Shown here piece by piece: positions 7,936 to 15,930 of a stretch of 64,000 nt of DNA. Every line of letters starts with the position of its first letter. The stretch's first letter is position 1. The stretch is from an uncultured Paracoccaceae bacterium. Its GTDB lineage: Bacteria > Pseudomonadota > Alphaproteobacteria > Rhodobacterales > Rhodobacteraceae. A program made the translations under genes and the position numbers. The stretch is from positions 1 to 64,000 of the forward strand of contig CAKZRP010000002.1 of the NCBI GenBank assembly GCA_937146765.1, in the 5' to 3' direction. A model generated the notes under the pieces. It did not search any database and was not told where the DNA came from. It worked only from the letters and a program-made list of their open reading frames with translations.

Positions 7936-9362
7936 CACCGCAAGAGCAATTGGTCGCGGTGATTTCAGGGTCCAAATCGGTGATCTCGGATGGGCAGACG
8001 CGCCTCTTGGCCCGCGACATCTGGCAACAGGGGCGCTCTCAGCGCGACCAGATCGGCCGATCATTGGTGGTAGCCTGCATCGACAACACGTTGGACGGGA
8101 TCGAGATCTATCTCAATCTTGTCTTTGGAAGTGCCATTCCGGTCTTTTTCCCCAAAGACACTAAACCCGAGCTGCTCTCTCGGTTTATGGAGGATTTCCG
8201 CCCGGCATATCTGATTGCCACGTTGGAGGGTCAGTGCCCCCCGCAGGGGTTTTCTTTGCAGTTTTCTTGGGGGGCGTTTGGCGTTTTTGCCGCAGCGGAG
8301 CTCTACCCGCATGAGATGAGAGATGATCTCTGCCTGCTGGCAACCACATCAGGTTCCACTGGCAGCCCCAAAGTGGTGCGCCAAACCTATGCGAACCTCT
8401 TGGCAAACAGTCTGCAGATCGTAGCCGCCTTGGGCTTGGATGCCCAAAGCAAGGCCATCACCACCCTGCCGATTTCCTACACCTACGGCATGTCTGTGGT
8501 GAACTGTCAGGTGTTTTGCGACGGTGGTCTGGTGGTGAGCGATCTTGCCCCCACGCAGAAGGGTTTTCTGGAACTGCTGGAGCAGGAGGAGGTGACCGTG
8601 TTTCCGGGCGTGCCGCAGACCTATGCACAACTCAATACGATGCGGTTCTTCAAATCCCGTTATGCGGCAGGTCTGCAGACCTATTTACAGGCGGGGGGGA
8701 AGTTGCCACAGCCTCTTGAAGACGACCTGGTTGCGAAGGTTGCAACCGCCGGCAAGCAGGTCTATGTCATGTATGGTCAGGCCGAAGCGACCACCAGAAT
8801 GTCGATCCTTCCGGCCTGTGAGTTTGTCCATCTGAAAGGCTCTGCCGGACCTGCGGTCGAGGGCGGACGGTTTTCAGTGATCGGGGCCGATGGAAAGCTG
8901 TTGGGCGCGCACCAGGAAGGGGAAATTCTGTTTCAGGGCCCGAATGTCTCTCTTGGCTATGCCTCATCCTTTGAAGACCTGAATGCGCCAGATGCTTTTG
9001 AAGGTCTCTTGAAAACCGGCGATGTCGGCTACCTTGATGAGCGCGGGAACATCTTCATCACCGGTCGCCTCAAACGTTTTGCTAAAATCAAAGGGCATAG
9101 CGTAAATCTCAATCACCTTGAAGAGATCCTGCAGAAGGCTTTGCAGGTCGAGGTGATTTGCCTGGAGCGGAACGACACAATCTGTGTCTTTCACAAAGCT
9201 AGCATAGATGCTGCGTGTTTTGAGACGGTAGTTCAGCGCAACACAAACCTGAAAGTCAGAGACTTCTACCTTGATCAAGTTACTGATTTTCCTACAACAT
9301 CTTCAGGAAAGATAAAATACTCCGAGCTCGCCGACGATATTGCCTCGCGACTGCGGAACTAA
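7932..9362 (+). CDS. AMP-dependent acyl-CoA/acyl-ACP synthetase (ANL superfamily)
   Basis: 476-aa adenylate-forming enzyme. The P-loop-like motif TTSGSTGSPK lies about residues 138-147, followed by YVMYGQAEATTRM (A5), KTGDVGYLDERG (A7), GRLKRFAKIKGHSVNL (A8) and C-terminal PTTSSGKIKYSEL with the catalytic Lys (A10). It activates a carboxylic acid as acyl-AMP and transfers it to a thiol, either CoA or the phosphopantetheine of the operon ACP. The ATG at 7932 overlaps the neuB-like stop (ATGA); no start further upstream is needed. Last gene of the operon; the DNA beyond is IS debris. Confidence 0.85.
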   Translation: MTPQEQLVAVISGSKSVISDGQTRLLARDIWQQGRSQRDQIGRSLVVACIDNTLDGIEIYLNLVFGSAIPVFFPKDTKPELLSRFMEDFRPAYLIATLEGQCPPQGFSLQFSWGAFGVFAAAELYPHEMRDDLCLLATTSGSTGSPKVVRQTYANLLANSLQIVAALGLDAQSKAITTLPISYTYGMSVVNCQVFCDGGLVVSDLAPTQKGFLELLEQEEVTVFPGVPQTYAQLNTMRFFKSRYAAGLQTYLQAGGKLPQPLEDDLVAKVATAGKQVYVMYGQAEATTRMSILPACEFVHLKGSAGPAVEGGRFSVIGADGKLLGAHQEGEILFQGPNVSLGYASSFEDLNAPDAFEGLLKTGDVGYLDERGNIFITGRLKRFAKIKGHSVNLNHLEEILQKALQVEVICLERNDTICVFHKASIDAACFETVVQRNTNLKVRDFYLDQVTDFPTTSSGKIKYSELADDIASRLRN

Positions 9363-9364
9363 GC

Positions 9365-9429
9365 TTATATGCCGCCAAACCTCCTCGTGCTTGATGCTTC
9401 GCCACAAGCGCTCGACGGAGACGTGGTCG
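9365..9429 (-). pseudogene. IS3-family OrfB fragment
   Basis: Minus-strand translation of this short stretch gives DHVSVERLWRSIKHEEVW, the block around the last catalytic Glu of the DDE integrase domain in IS3-family OrfB (normally xVFVERLWRSxKYEEVY). Nothing else of that element is recognisable, so it is a scar only two bases beyond the stop codon of the last operon gene. Confidence 0.65.
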
Positions 9430-9477
9430 CGCTACGCTCCTTTTGTGTAAACACCTTTGCGAGGCCGTTTTAGCCCG

Positions 9478-9690
9478 CTAGCCGCTCAACAGCTCGTCGA
9501 CTTTCCTGGCCACTTTGTCCGCAACCTTGGCCAGGTAACTTCCATCGAGGGGGACGTAGTGCTCGGTGCTGTCCGATGACTTGTGGCCGAGCAGCTTGCC
9601 GGTCATATGTAAGGTTTCGCCCGACATGATGGCGTGGGAGGCGGAGGTTTGGCGGAGGTCGTGCAGCTGGATCGTGGTGGGCAGATCGGC
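9478..9690 (-). pseudogene. Tyrosine recombinase (integrase) C-terminal remnant
   Basis: About 70 codons of a phage/ICE-type integrase: LHDLRQTSASHAI carries the box-II His/Arg, GKLLGHKSSDSTEHY carries the second His and the presumed nucleophilic Tyr, followed by a typical short tail. The N-terminal arm-binding and core-binding domains and the first catalytic Arg are missing. The reading frame upstream passes straight into an IS256-type fragment, so the gene was cut by rearrangement and cannot be active. Confidence 0.7.
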
Positions 9691-9759
9691 CAGGCGCTCA
9701 ATTGGATTCGTGGAATGCACCTGCGCGCGATGCTGGACCGGGAAGGTCATGTAGGGCAC
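9691..9759 (-). pseudogene. IS256 (Mutator)-family transposase fragment
   Basis: About 23 codons reading MTFPVQHRAQVHSTNPIERL. HSTNPIERL is the hallmark of IS256-family transposases just downstream of their last catalytic region, where it is normally followed by NGEIKRR. Here it runs instead into the integrase remnant. Exact junctions cannot be placed to the base. Confidence 0.6.
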
Positions 9760-9769
9760 GCGCGGTGAC

Positions 9770-10428
9770 ACCGCCGTAGCCACCATTGCGATCACGGGCA
9801 ACAACCTGGATCCCGGGACGCGCGCGGAGCCACGCTTCCACAGTGGCGGGCTCCCGGTCGGGCAGCAGATCGATGACCTTCCGCCGTTCGAGATCGCAGA
9901 TCAGCGTGCCGTAGCGCTGTCCCGTCCGCCATGCCCAATCGTCGATACCCACCACGCGGGGGTCCGCGACAGCCCCCTCGGTCTTCGTCCGAACGCTGCG
10001 CAGGAACGTGTCTTTGCTCACCGGTAGCAAAAGCCGTCCGGCAAGCGCCTGCGCGGGGCGCCCACCGAGAGCAATGCCGATGTGACGCACCAGTTCCTGC
10101 AAGCGTGACGTCCGGCGCGCATGTGGCCGCGTGACATCAGGCGGGAACCGTTCTGAAGAAACTTCGTTGGGCAACCTACAGCGCGGCAACGAAACCGACG
10201 AACCAGCAGAACCAGTTCAACTTCTCGGCCATGGGCAGGGAGATCGGCTGGCCGACGCCAGTACTTGCTGTGGACATGACGAGAGACCCTGCCGCAGCGG
10301 GGACATGCTGCCGAGGCATCCAGGGGACGGACGTGGACCCGGATCCTGTTGCAATCAAGCTCAACTTGGTCGGCCTTCAACCCTGATGGTAGAAAATCTC
10401 GTCGCGAAAACAAGGAACCCATCGGCAA
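9770..10428 (-). pseudogene. ISL3-family transposase, frameshifted and 3'-truncated
   Basis: The N-terminal part (from 10428) carries the ISL3 zinc-finger and HTH region: CPRCGRVSRHVHSKYWRRP, LPAHGREVELVLLVRRF, then RCRAVGCPTK. At about 10165-10180 the frame shifts, and the protein continues as SSERFPPDVTRPHARR, VVGIDDWAWRTG (first catalytic Asp) and VVARDRNGGYG (second Asp). It stops matching at about 9770, so the last part with the catalytic Glu is lost. The element is dead by both frameshift and truncation. Confidence 0.75.
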
Positions 10429-10469
10429 CCTCTATCAAGTTCGCCGATATATAGCGTTCTGGCAACTCA

Positions 10470-10495
10470 ACTGCACCAAATGCGCGACAGAGCCA
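10470..10495 (-). repeat. Probable terminal inverted repeat of the ISL3 remnant
   Basis: Read from 10495 on the minus strand the DNA begins GGCTCTGTCGCGCATTTGG, a GGCTCTGTxGC-type IS end. It lies 42 bases or more upstream of the ISL3 transposase start and only about 44 bases from the cysE stop. The opposite end is lost with the 3' part of the element. Confidence 0.5.
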
Positions 10496-10538
10496 AAATT
10501 GCACGCCGAAACACACCGACGACGATTTCGCAGCCCTT

Positions 10539-11342
10539 TCAGATCTGTTGGTCCATCGCCTGCGATGGCATCTGCGACGGCGCGTGCCATCGCACCACTT
10601 CCGCGGGAATCCCGGCGACCGTAGTGTTCGGGGGCACGTCCTTCAGGACAACACTGCCGGCTGCAACCTTGCTCATGGCGCCGATTCTGACATTTCCCAG
10701 AACCTTGGCGCCGCTGCCGATCATGACACCCTCGGCAATCTTGGGATGTCGATCCCCGGTCTCATTGCCGGTGCCGCCAAGCGTCACGTTCTGCATGATC
10801 GAGACATTGTCGCCGATGACCGTCGTCTCGCCGATCACGACACCCGTCCCATGGTCGATCAGAAGGCTGCGGCCAAGCCTGGCAGCGGGGTGAATATCGA
10901 CACCCAGGACCACCGAAACCCGATTTGACAGCCAGCTGGCAAGGTCCGCGCGCCCGCCTTGCAATAAATGATGCGCGATCCGATGGGCCTGCACCGCCTG
11001 AAACCCCTTGAAGTTGAGCAGGGCGTGGAAGGGACTGGTGCAGGCCGGATCGCGGTCGCAAGCGGCTTCAAGGTCGGCGATGGCGGCGCCCGTGATCGAT
11101 GGATGCGCGTGCAGGGCATCTGCGAACAGATCCGACAGGGCCGGAATGTCAACGCCGGGCGCATGAAGGACCGCGGACAGCTGTCGCGCCAACATCTCCT
11201 CGAGTGAGGATGCCTCCGCAAGGGGAAGAAGAACATTGGTCAGGATCGGCTCCTGCGCGCGCAACTGAGTGGCCTGCGCCACACACAACTCGAACATGGA
11301 GGGTGTCAGGTTCTTGTAGGACGTTCTCAGTGTCGTTGGCAC
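10539..11342 (-). CDS. cysE: Serine O-acetyltransferase
   Basis: CysE catalyses acetyl-CoA + L-serine to O-acetylserine, the precursor for cysteine. The 267-aa protein has the N-terminal helical domain (PILTNVLLPLAEASSLEEML) and the C-terminal left-handed beta-helix with the diagnostic VDIHPAARLG, IDHGTGVVIGET and NVTLGGTG motifs; the active-site His/Asp lie in these. The C-terminal tail ends QQI (CysE C-termini ending in Ile bind cysteine synthase). It is monocistronic, oriented toward the IS debris, so it borders the rearranged zone without being damaged. Confidence 0.95.
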   Translation of the reverse strand: MPTTLRTSYKNLTPSMFELCVAQATQLRAQEPILTNVLLPLAEASSLEEMLARQLSAVLHAPGVDIPALSDLFADALHAHPSITGAAIADLEAACDRDPACTSPFHALLNFKGFQAVQAHRIAHHLLQGGRADLASWLSNRVSVVLGVDIHPAARLGRSLLIDHGTGVVIGETTVIGDNVSIMQNVTLGGTGNETGDRHPKIAEGVMIGSGAKVLGNVRIGAMSKVAAGSVVLKDVPPNTTVAGIPAEVVRWHAPSQMPSQAMDQQI

Positions 11343-11504
11343 GGTTGATCCAATCCAGGTTTTCCGATCAGCCGCGTCAGGATCCTGACGCCCGGCCCGA
11401 AGTCAGAAGGTTTCGACATCGGGCCGCAGCGAGATCTCAAGGGACCGCAAGCGCTGCCGGTATTGGTGCAACCCCTGGGACCGGGATCGGCACCAACCAT
11501 CACG

Positions 11505-11837
11505 TTACGCATGAAATTGCGCCCAGCTCACCGGTGAGGACGCCCACATCTTCGTCACGTCGACAGGCGCGGCGAGCCAGGTTTCGTATTTCTTGAAAAC
11601 CTCCACCGTGTAGTCCTGCGCATAATGGGCGTTCAGGGCCGCCTCATCGTCGAAGCACTCGAACAGATGCAATGTGTTGCTGCGGTCCTTGCTGACGAAG
11701 GCCGAAAAGAGGTGACACCCCGGCTCCTTCAGGGTCGGCGGAATGAGCGCATCCAAAGCGGATCTGGCATCCTCGAAATGCTCGGGCTTCGTCTGGATCA
11801 CGGCGAAGAGGAACAGTTTGGGCTTGGGGTCGGACAT
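11505..11837 (-). CDS. Antibiotic-biosynthesis monooxygenase (ABM/YgiN-like) domain protein
   Basis: 110-aa ferredoxin-like alpha/beta protein. FLFAVIQTKPEHFEDARSAL and CHLFSAFVSKD, then HLFECFDDEAALNAH, match the ABM family (YgiN quinol monooxygenase, YdhR and relatives), small cofactor-free dimers acting on quinol-like substrates. It is the third gene of the TetR-SDR operon and starts at the base adjoining the SDR stop. Context with a NemR-like repressor suggests a role against electrophiles or quinones. Confidence 0.7.
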   Translation of the reverse strand: MSDPKPKLFLFAVIQTKPEHFEDARSALDALIPPTLKEPGCHLFSAFVSKDRSNTLHLFECFDDEAALNAHYAQDYTVEVFKKYETWLAAPVDVTKMWASSPVSWAQFHA

Positions 11838-12704
11838 TCAGACGGCCCCCTGATAGACAGGTTTCAGACCTTTGATGAGCGCGACCTGAATCGGCAGAAC
11901 CGCTTCGTTCACCGCCGCGACGCCCATGTCGTGGCCAACTTGCGTCCGGATCGGACGGGGCGCGTTCATGTCCACAAGGTCCGCGATGCGCTCAGCCACG
12001 TTGACGGCATCCGTGCTCGCATCACCCTGGTCGAACATGCCCTGAAACATTCCCAGAAGGCGCTCGCGCCCCTTGGCCAGATCGCCATAATCCCGCAGGC
12101 GCGGCGTATCGGCCGGCTTGGGGGCGGTGGTGACAAGGTCGGTCCCGTGGCCGCTGGGCTCGACCAGAATCGACTCGATCCCGAGTGTTTCGAGCTCGTA
12201 GTGTAGCGACTCGCAATACGCTTCCATCGCCCATTTGCTGGCGCAGTAGAGGCCGAAGTACGGCATCCCGAAGCGACCCGCGGCAGAGCTCAGGCTGATG
12301 ATAAGGCCCGACTTTCTGGCACGCATCGGCCCAAGAACGGCGCGGCTCATCCGCATGATGCCGTAGAGGTTCACATCGAACAGGTCCTTGGCCTGATCGA
12401 GCGTAAAGGCCTCGGTCAGGCCGACGGGCATGATACCGGCGTTATTGATCAGCACATCGATCGTCGCCTCGGCCTCGATCTTCGCGACGGCAGCTGCACA
12501 TCCGGCGTCATCGGTCACATCCAGATTGACCGGCACGATGCGACCTTCGGGGAAACCCGCCAGTTCGGTTGCGACGGCGGCATTGCGCCCGTTCAGGTCG
12601 CGCATTCCGGCATAGACAGTGTGGCCGCGCGCGGCGAGCGATTTGGCCGTGAGCAGGCCAATTCCGCGGCTTGCTCCGGTGATGAGGATGGTTTTTGCGG
12701 TCAT
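11838..12704 (-). CDS. Short-chain dehydrogenase/reductase (SDR)
   Basis: 288-aa classical SDR: Rossmann motif ITGASRGIG (residues 6-14), NNAG (about 85-88), and the catalytic Ser plus YCASK (Tyr-x-x-x-Lys). It probably oxidises or reduces an alcohol/carbonyl with NAD(P)(H). The ATG at 12704 overlaps the TetR stop (ATGA), giving translational coupling with the repressor gene. The longer open frame upstream overlaps the TetR gene and is not coding. Confidence 0.88.
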   Translation of the reverse strand: MTAKTILITGASRGIGLLTAKSLAARGHTVYAGMRDLNGRNAAVATELAGFPEGRIVPVNLDVTDDAGCAAAVAKIEAEATIDVLINNAGIMPVGLTEAFTLDQAKDLFDVNLYGIMRMSRAVLGPMRARKSGLIISLSSAAGRFGMPYFGLYCASKWAMEAYCESLHYELETLGIESILVEPSGHGTDLVTTAPKPADTPRLRDYGDLAKGRERLLGMFQGMFDQGDASTDAVNVAERIADLVDMNAPRPIRTQVGHDMGVAAVNEAVLPIQVALIKGLKPVYQGAV

Positions 12705-13309
12705 GTCTTCAGGTCCTTTGGTCGGAAAACGGTTTGCATGAAGAGGGCGAGGGGTTCGTCGGTACCGCAGACTTTCATCCGCGTCAGGGCCCCGCTCCAG
12801 GAATTCAGGAGCCAGTCGGCGGCCTGTGCCGGCGTGAGTTGGTGCAGGCCGAGTTCGGACAGGTCGGCCTTGGCAAGGCAGTCTTCCAGAACAGCGGTCA
12901 GCGCGCGCCAATGCGCATCCAGCGCGGTTTGAAACGCGGGTTTCTCGTCGGCGAGCTCGGTCGATAGATTGCACATCAGGCAACCCTGTTGGAATTTGCG
13001 ACTCCCCATGTCTGTGCGGGCCCCCTCAAAGAAGGCGCGCAGGCGGTCGATGGGCGGGAGCGAGGCGTCCTGCAGACAGGTTCTCGCCGCCGCGAGCTGC
13101 GCCTCGTTGTAGCGATCGGCCACTGCGATCCCGAAGGCCTCTTTGGAGGGAAAATGGTGATAGAAAGAGCCCTTGGGCACGCCCGCTTCCGCCAGAATCT
13201 CGTTGATCCCGCTCTCGGAAAAGCTGGTTTCCCGAAAGGCGCGCTCGCCCGCCTCGAGGAGCTTCTCTCGGTGCGACAGATGCGTTTTTTCGTTTTTCGG
13301 GCGTGCCAT
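12701..13309 (-). CDS. TetR/AcrR-family repressor (NemR-like)
   Basis: 202-aa TetR protein. The N-terminal HTH contains SGINEILAEAGVPKGSFYHHFPSKEAF; the C-terminal domain carries GCLMCNLSTELAD, the segment that in NemR/AcuR-type regulators holds a reactive cysteine sensing electrophiles. It heads the operon with the SDR and ABM genes, so it is probably autoregulated. A NemR-like palindrome at 13342-13353 lies in its own promoter. Ligand is inferred (quinone, N-ethylmaleimide-like or aldehyde). Confidence 0.85.
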   Translation of the reverse strand: MARPKNEKTHLSHREKLLEAGERAFRETSFSESGINEILAEAGVPKGSFYHHFPSKEAFGIAVADRYNEAQLAAARTCLQDASLPPIDRLRAFFEGARTDMGSRKFQQGCLMCNLSTELADEKPAFQTALDAHWRALTAVLEDCLAKADLSELGLHQLTPAQAADWLLNSWSGALTRMKVCGTDEPLALFMQTVFRPKDLKT

Positions 13310-13341
13310 TTCGGGATCTCCGGCTGCTCACGAGCTACGAA

Positions 13342-13353
13342 TAGACCAGTCTC
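13342..13353. promoter_or_regulatory. Candidate TetR/NemR operator
   Basis: TAGACCAGTCTC lies 33 bases upstream of the TetR start. Its core AGAC-CA-GTCT is an inverted repeat and is close to the TAGACC...GGTCTA box bound by E. coli NemR. Its position fits autorepression. Confidence 0.45.
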
Positions 13354-13468
13354 TTATTAATTGAAAGAGAAGGCACCCTCACAGTTGCGTTATGCGCTTG
13401 TGCGGGCGCCGCCCGGTGTGGCCGGGTCCGGGCGCCGTCCGGTGACAGGCCGGGGCCGCAATCATCGC

Positions 13469-13762
13469 TCAGCCGCCCAGAATATGGATTTCCATATGGA
13501 CAAAGCTGTCGTCTCGCAGCGGGATCAGGTCCCGATAGGCTGGCTGATTAAAGAACCCTCTCGCCGCGGCCTCATCGGTAAACTCCAGAACCAACACCGT
13601 GGCCGGAGTGGCCTTGCCCGCCACGCTCGCCGCAACAGGCGCGCGCAGCGTCGGGACGACGCCTGCGGCCTTCAGCAGGGGCTGGACCGCGTCCGCGTAG
13701 CGTCTGGCACCGTCCGCCTTGGCGGGGTCCGGTTTCGAGAGCACGATCACATGCGTTGTCAT
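13469..13762 (-). CDS. Small alpha/beta-barrel protein, DUF1330/YciI-like
   Basis: 97-aa protein. VIVLSKPDPAKADGARRYAD, then TVLVLEFTDEAAARGFFN, resembles the DUF1330 ferredoxin-like fold (dimeric alpha/beta barrel). The start at 13762 has AAGGAA about six bases upstream; a longer frame to 13882 runs into the upstream gene. It follows the SMP-30-like gene by 19 bases and is presumably co-transcribed. No catalytic role can be read. Confidence 0.55.
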   Translation of the reverse strand: MTTHVIVLSKPDPAKADGARRYADAVQPLLKAAGVVPTLRAPVAASVAGKATPATVLVLEFTDEAAARGFFNQPAYRDLIPLRDDSFVHMEIHILGG

Positions 13763-13781
13763 GGCTAATTCCTTTCCGGGA

Positions 13782-14738
13782 TTATCGAAATTCTGCGGGC
13801 AGTTCGATCGCAAGGATGCGGTAGGGATCGGCCGCACCTGCCGTCGGATCGAACAGATGGTCGAGCTGACCTTCGACGACATAGGCCGTCTGGCCGATGA
13901 CCGTCGCCGTCGTCGGGACGTTCAAATCCCCTGCGATCACCTCGAGCTTCGCCTGAGCGCCCGAAACGGTGGCGCCCCACAGGGCACCCCGCGCGCCCGC
14001 AGACAATCCCCCGCCTTCGACAATCAGAAACCTGCCGCCGCCTAGGGCCGTCAGACCGTCCGCGCCATGGATCTCCGTTGACATCGTCAGATCCGTGATC
14101 ACCCCGGCCCGCCCCTCTGCGTCCAGCGCGATCCGATGCAACGTGCCGGTGTTGTAGCGCGCGACGAAAACCGCCCCGTCATCATAGGCAATTCCGTTCA
14201 GGTTGAAGCCTTCGCCTACAAAGCGGGCGTCGTCGAGCCAGATGTCCAGCCGATCCGCGCCGGGGGCCAGGGCATAGATGCGGGGCACAAAGCTGTCGGT
14301 GACCAGGATCGTGCCATCGGGCAAGGCGGCGATGTCGTTGCAGAACATGCCCCCCTCGGGCAGCGGGTATCGGCCCGCGGGCGCGCCGGTTTGCGTGTCG
14401 AAGGCGGTCAGTGCCGGGACAGCGGTTCCCGTCAATGCGCTGACGCCCGGATCGGACGAACAGGCATAGGCTTGGTCGCCCGCGACATGGACCCCGACGA
14501 CACTGACAAGGCCATTTGCCCCGGCAGGTGCGAATTCAGAGATGCTCCGCCTGGCCGAAATCTTGAGGACCCGTCCCTGGGTCAGGCTGCCGACATAGAG
14601 GTTGCCCGCGGTGTCATGCGAAATGCCTTCCGGCGCGAATGCGGCATCGGGCAGGAGAATTTCAGTTTCTGCCATCGCCAAGGCAGGCAAGACAGCGATT
14701 ACAGCGCCAGCGAGCAGGAGGGGTTTGGGGGAGAACAT
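13782..14738 (-). CDS. Exported SMP-30/gluconolactonase-like beta-propeller protein
   Basis: 318 aa with a clear signal peptide (LLLAGAVIAVLPALAMA, cleavage about residue 23). Repeated blades such as FAPEGISHDTAGNLYVGSL, MFCNDIAALPDGTILVTDS and GFNLNGIAYDDGAVFVARY match the SMP-30/NHL-type lactonase fold; the conserved Asn/Asp of these blades are the usual metal ligands. It likely acts in the periplasm as a lactonase or binding protein of unknown substrate. An AraC regulator is encoded just upstream on the same strand. Confidence 0.75.
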   Translation of the reverse strand: MFSPKPLLLAGAVIAVLPALAMAETEILLPDAAFAPEGISHDTAGNLYVGSLTQGRVLKISARRSISEFAPAGANGLVSVVGVHVAGDQAYACSSDPGVSALTGTAVPALTAFDTQTGAPAGRYPLPEGGMFCNDIAALPDGTILVTDSFVPRIYALAPGADRLDIWLDDARFVGEGFNLNGIAYDDGAVFVARYNTGTLHRIALDAEGRAGVITDLTMSTEIHGADGLTALGGGRFLIVEGGGLSAGARGALWGATVSGAQAKLEVIAGDLNVPTTATVIGQTAYVVEGQLDHLFDPTAGAADPYRILAIELPAEFR

Positions 14739-14830
14739 CTCAGCGGTCCTTTCCAGAGTTGCTGGACAAGATTTGGGCTATATACGGGGGGCTTTCGCGC
14801 TGCGGATGGTCAGGGGCGCGCCGCAAACGG

Positions 14831-15733
14831 TCAATTGCGCGCGCGCTGCGGGTTCAGGGTCACAAGTTCGCCCATCGGCCGCCCTTGCGTCGCGCGCAAC
14901 TCGGTCGGGCTCATGGAGAAACGCAGGCGGAACCGTTCGGCAAAGCGCGATTGCGATTGGTAGCCGCACTCAAAAGCGATCTGTCCGATCGGCATGTCAG
15001 AGGAGATGACCCGCTCTACCCCTTGATTGAGCCGCGCATCCTCCAGCAGATCACGAAAGCCGGTGTTCTCGGACTGCAGCCGGCGGCGAAGGGTCCGCTC
15101 GCTCATCGCAAGGATCCGGGTCAGATCCTTCATGGACCAATCGTGCGACAGATCGGTCTTGAAGTGTTGGGTGATCCGCTCTGACAGAGTTTCCCCGCGA
15201 GAGATCAGAAGGTTTCCGGCCAGACCCTGCCGCGCAAGGATCAGGAGGATCTCGACGAGCCGGTGGCGGGTCTGGGCCAGGTCTGAGGGGTAATTCTGGT
15301 CATGTGTGATCCAGTCCGCGACGATGGCGAAAAGCTCTTCTGACCCGGCGGCCTTCCACTTCGGCCTCAGATCCCAGTCCTTCTGCCCATCGGAATAGAC
15401 CTTGCCGAACAGGTCCATGGTTTGCTGGTCAAAGACCAGCGATGCGCCCAGAAACCGGCTTTGCCCACGGTCTGGAATGTTCTCGACATCACATCGCACG
15501 CCCTTGGGAAGCATCAGAACCTGCCCGGGATGTGCATCATAGGTCTGCCGATCCGCGACGACCCTCTTGAGCCCGATGATCGAAAACATAAGCATCGGGG
15601 CGGAGATATCCATTCTGGTAATGGTCTGCGCCTGTTGGCAGCCATTGATCCAGACCCCCCGCGCTGTCTGACCGGACAGAAAGGCGGTGGTGATCGATCT
15701 CTCTAGCCGTGACAGGAGTGGCTGTTTGTTCAT
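14831..15733 (-). CDS. AraC-family transcriptional regulator
   Basis: 300 aa with a C-terminal double helix-turn-helix: WSMKDLTRILAMSERTLRRR, then MPIGQIAFECGYQSQSRFAERFR and the FSMSPTELR end typical of AraC. The N-terminal 200 residues resemble the arabinose-binding-like sensing domain of the AraC/OruR group. It is upstream of and co-oriented with the SMP-30-like gene (92-base gap), its most likely target. Confidence 0.88.
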   Translation of the reverse strand: MNKQPLLSRLERSITTAFLSGQTARGVWINGCQQAQTITRMDISAPMLMFSIIGLKRVVADRQTYDAHPGQVLMLPKGVRCDVENIPDRGQSRFLGASLVFDQQTMDLFGKVYSDGQKDWDLRPKWKAAGSEELFAIVADWITHDQNYPSDLAQTRHRLVEILLILARQGLAGNLLISRGETLSERITQHFKTDLSHDWSMKDLTRILAMSERTLRRRLQSENTGFRDLLEDARLNQGVERVISSDMPIGQIAFECGYQSQSRFAERFRLRFSMSPTELRATQGRPMGELVTLNPQRARN

Positions 15734-15930
15734 CTCCGGGCGTCCTTGTCTATGCGACCGTCATCTCTATCAGCTCAACGCGCAATCCGGGATCAAATCT
15801 TGCCCTTGGCCGTCTGAGGCGCTGAATTGGCCGAATGCGGGCAGGCGCGGTGCCCCTCCCCCGCGCCGCCCTGTAGGAGACCCACCGCCAGCATTCGAGC
15901 GATCAGACAGACCGCCGCCCCTTGGCGGCG

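Noticed and set aside
9478..9804. A complete small integrase gene
   Set aside because: Only the last 70 residues are recombinase; the N-terminal part is an IS256 fragment and non-coding sequence, and the first catalytic Arg is missing.
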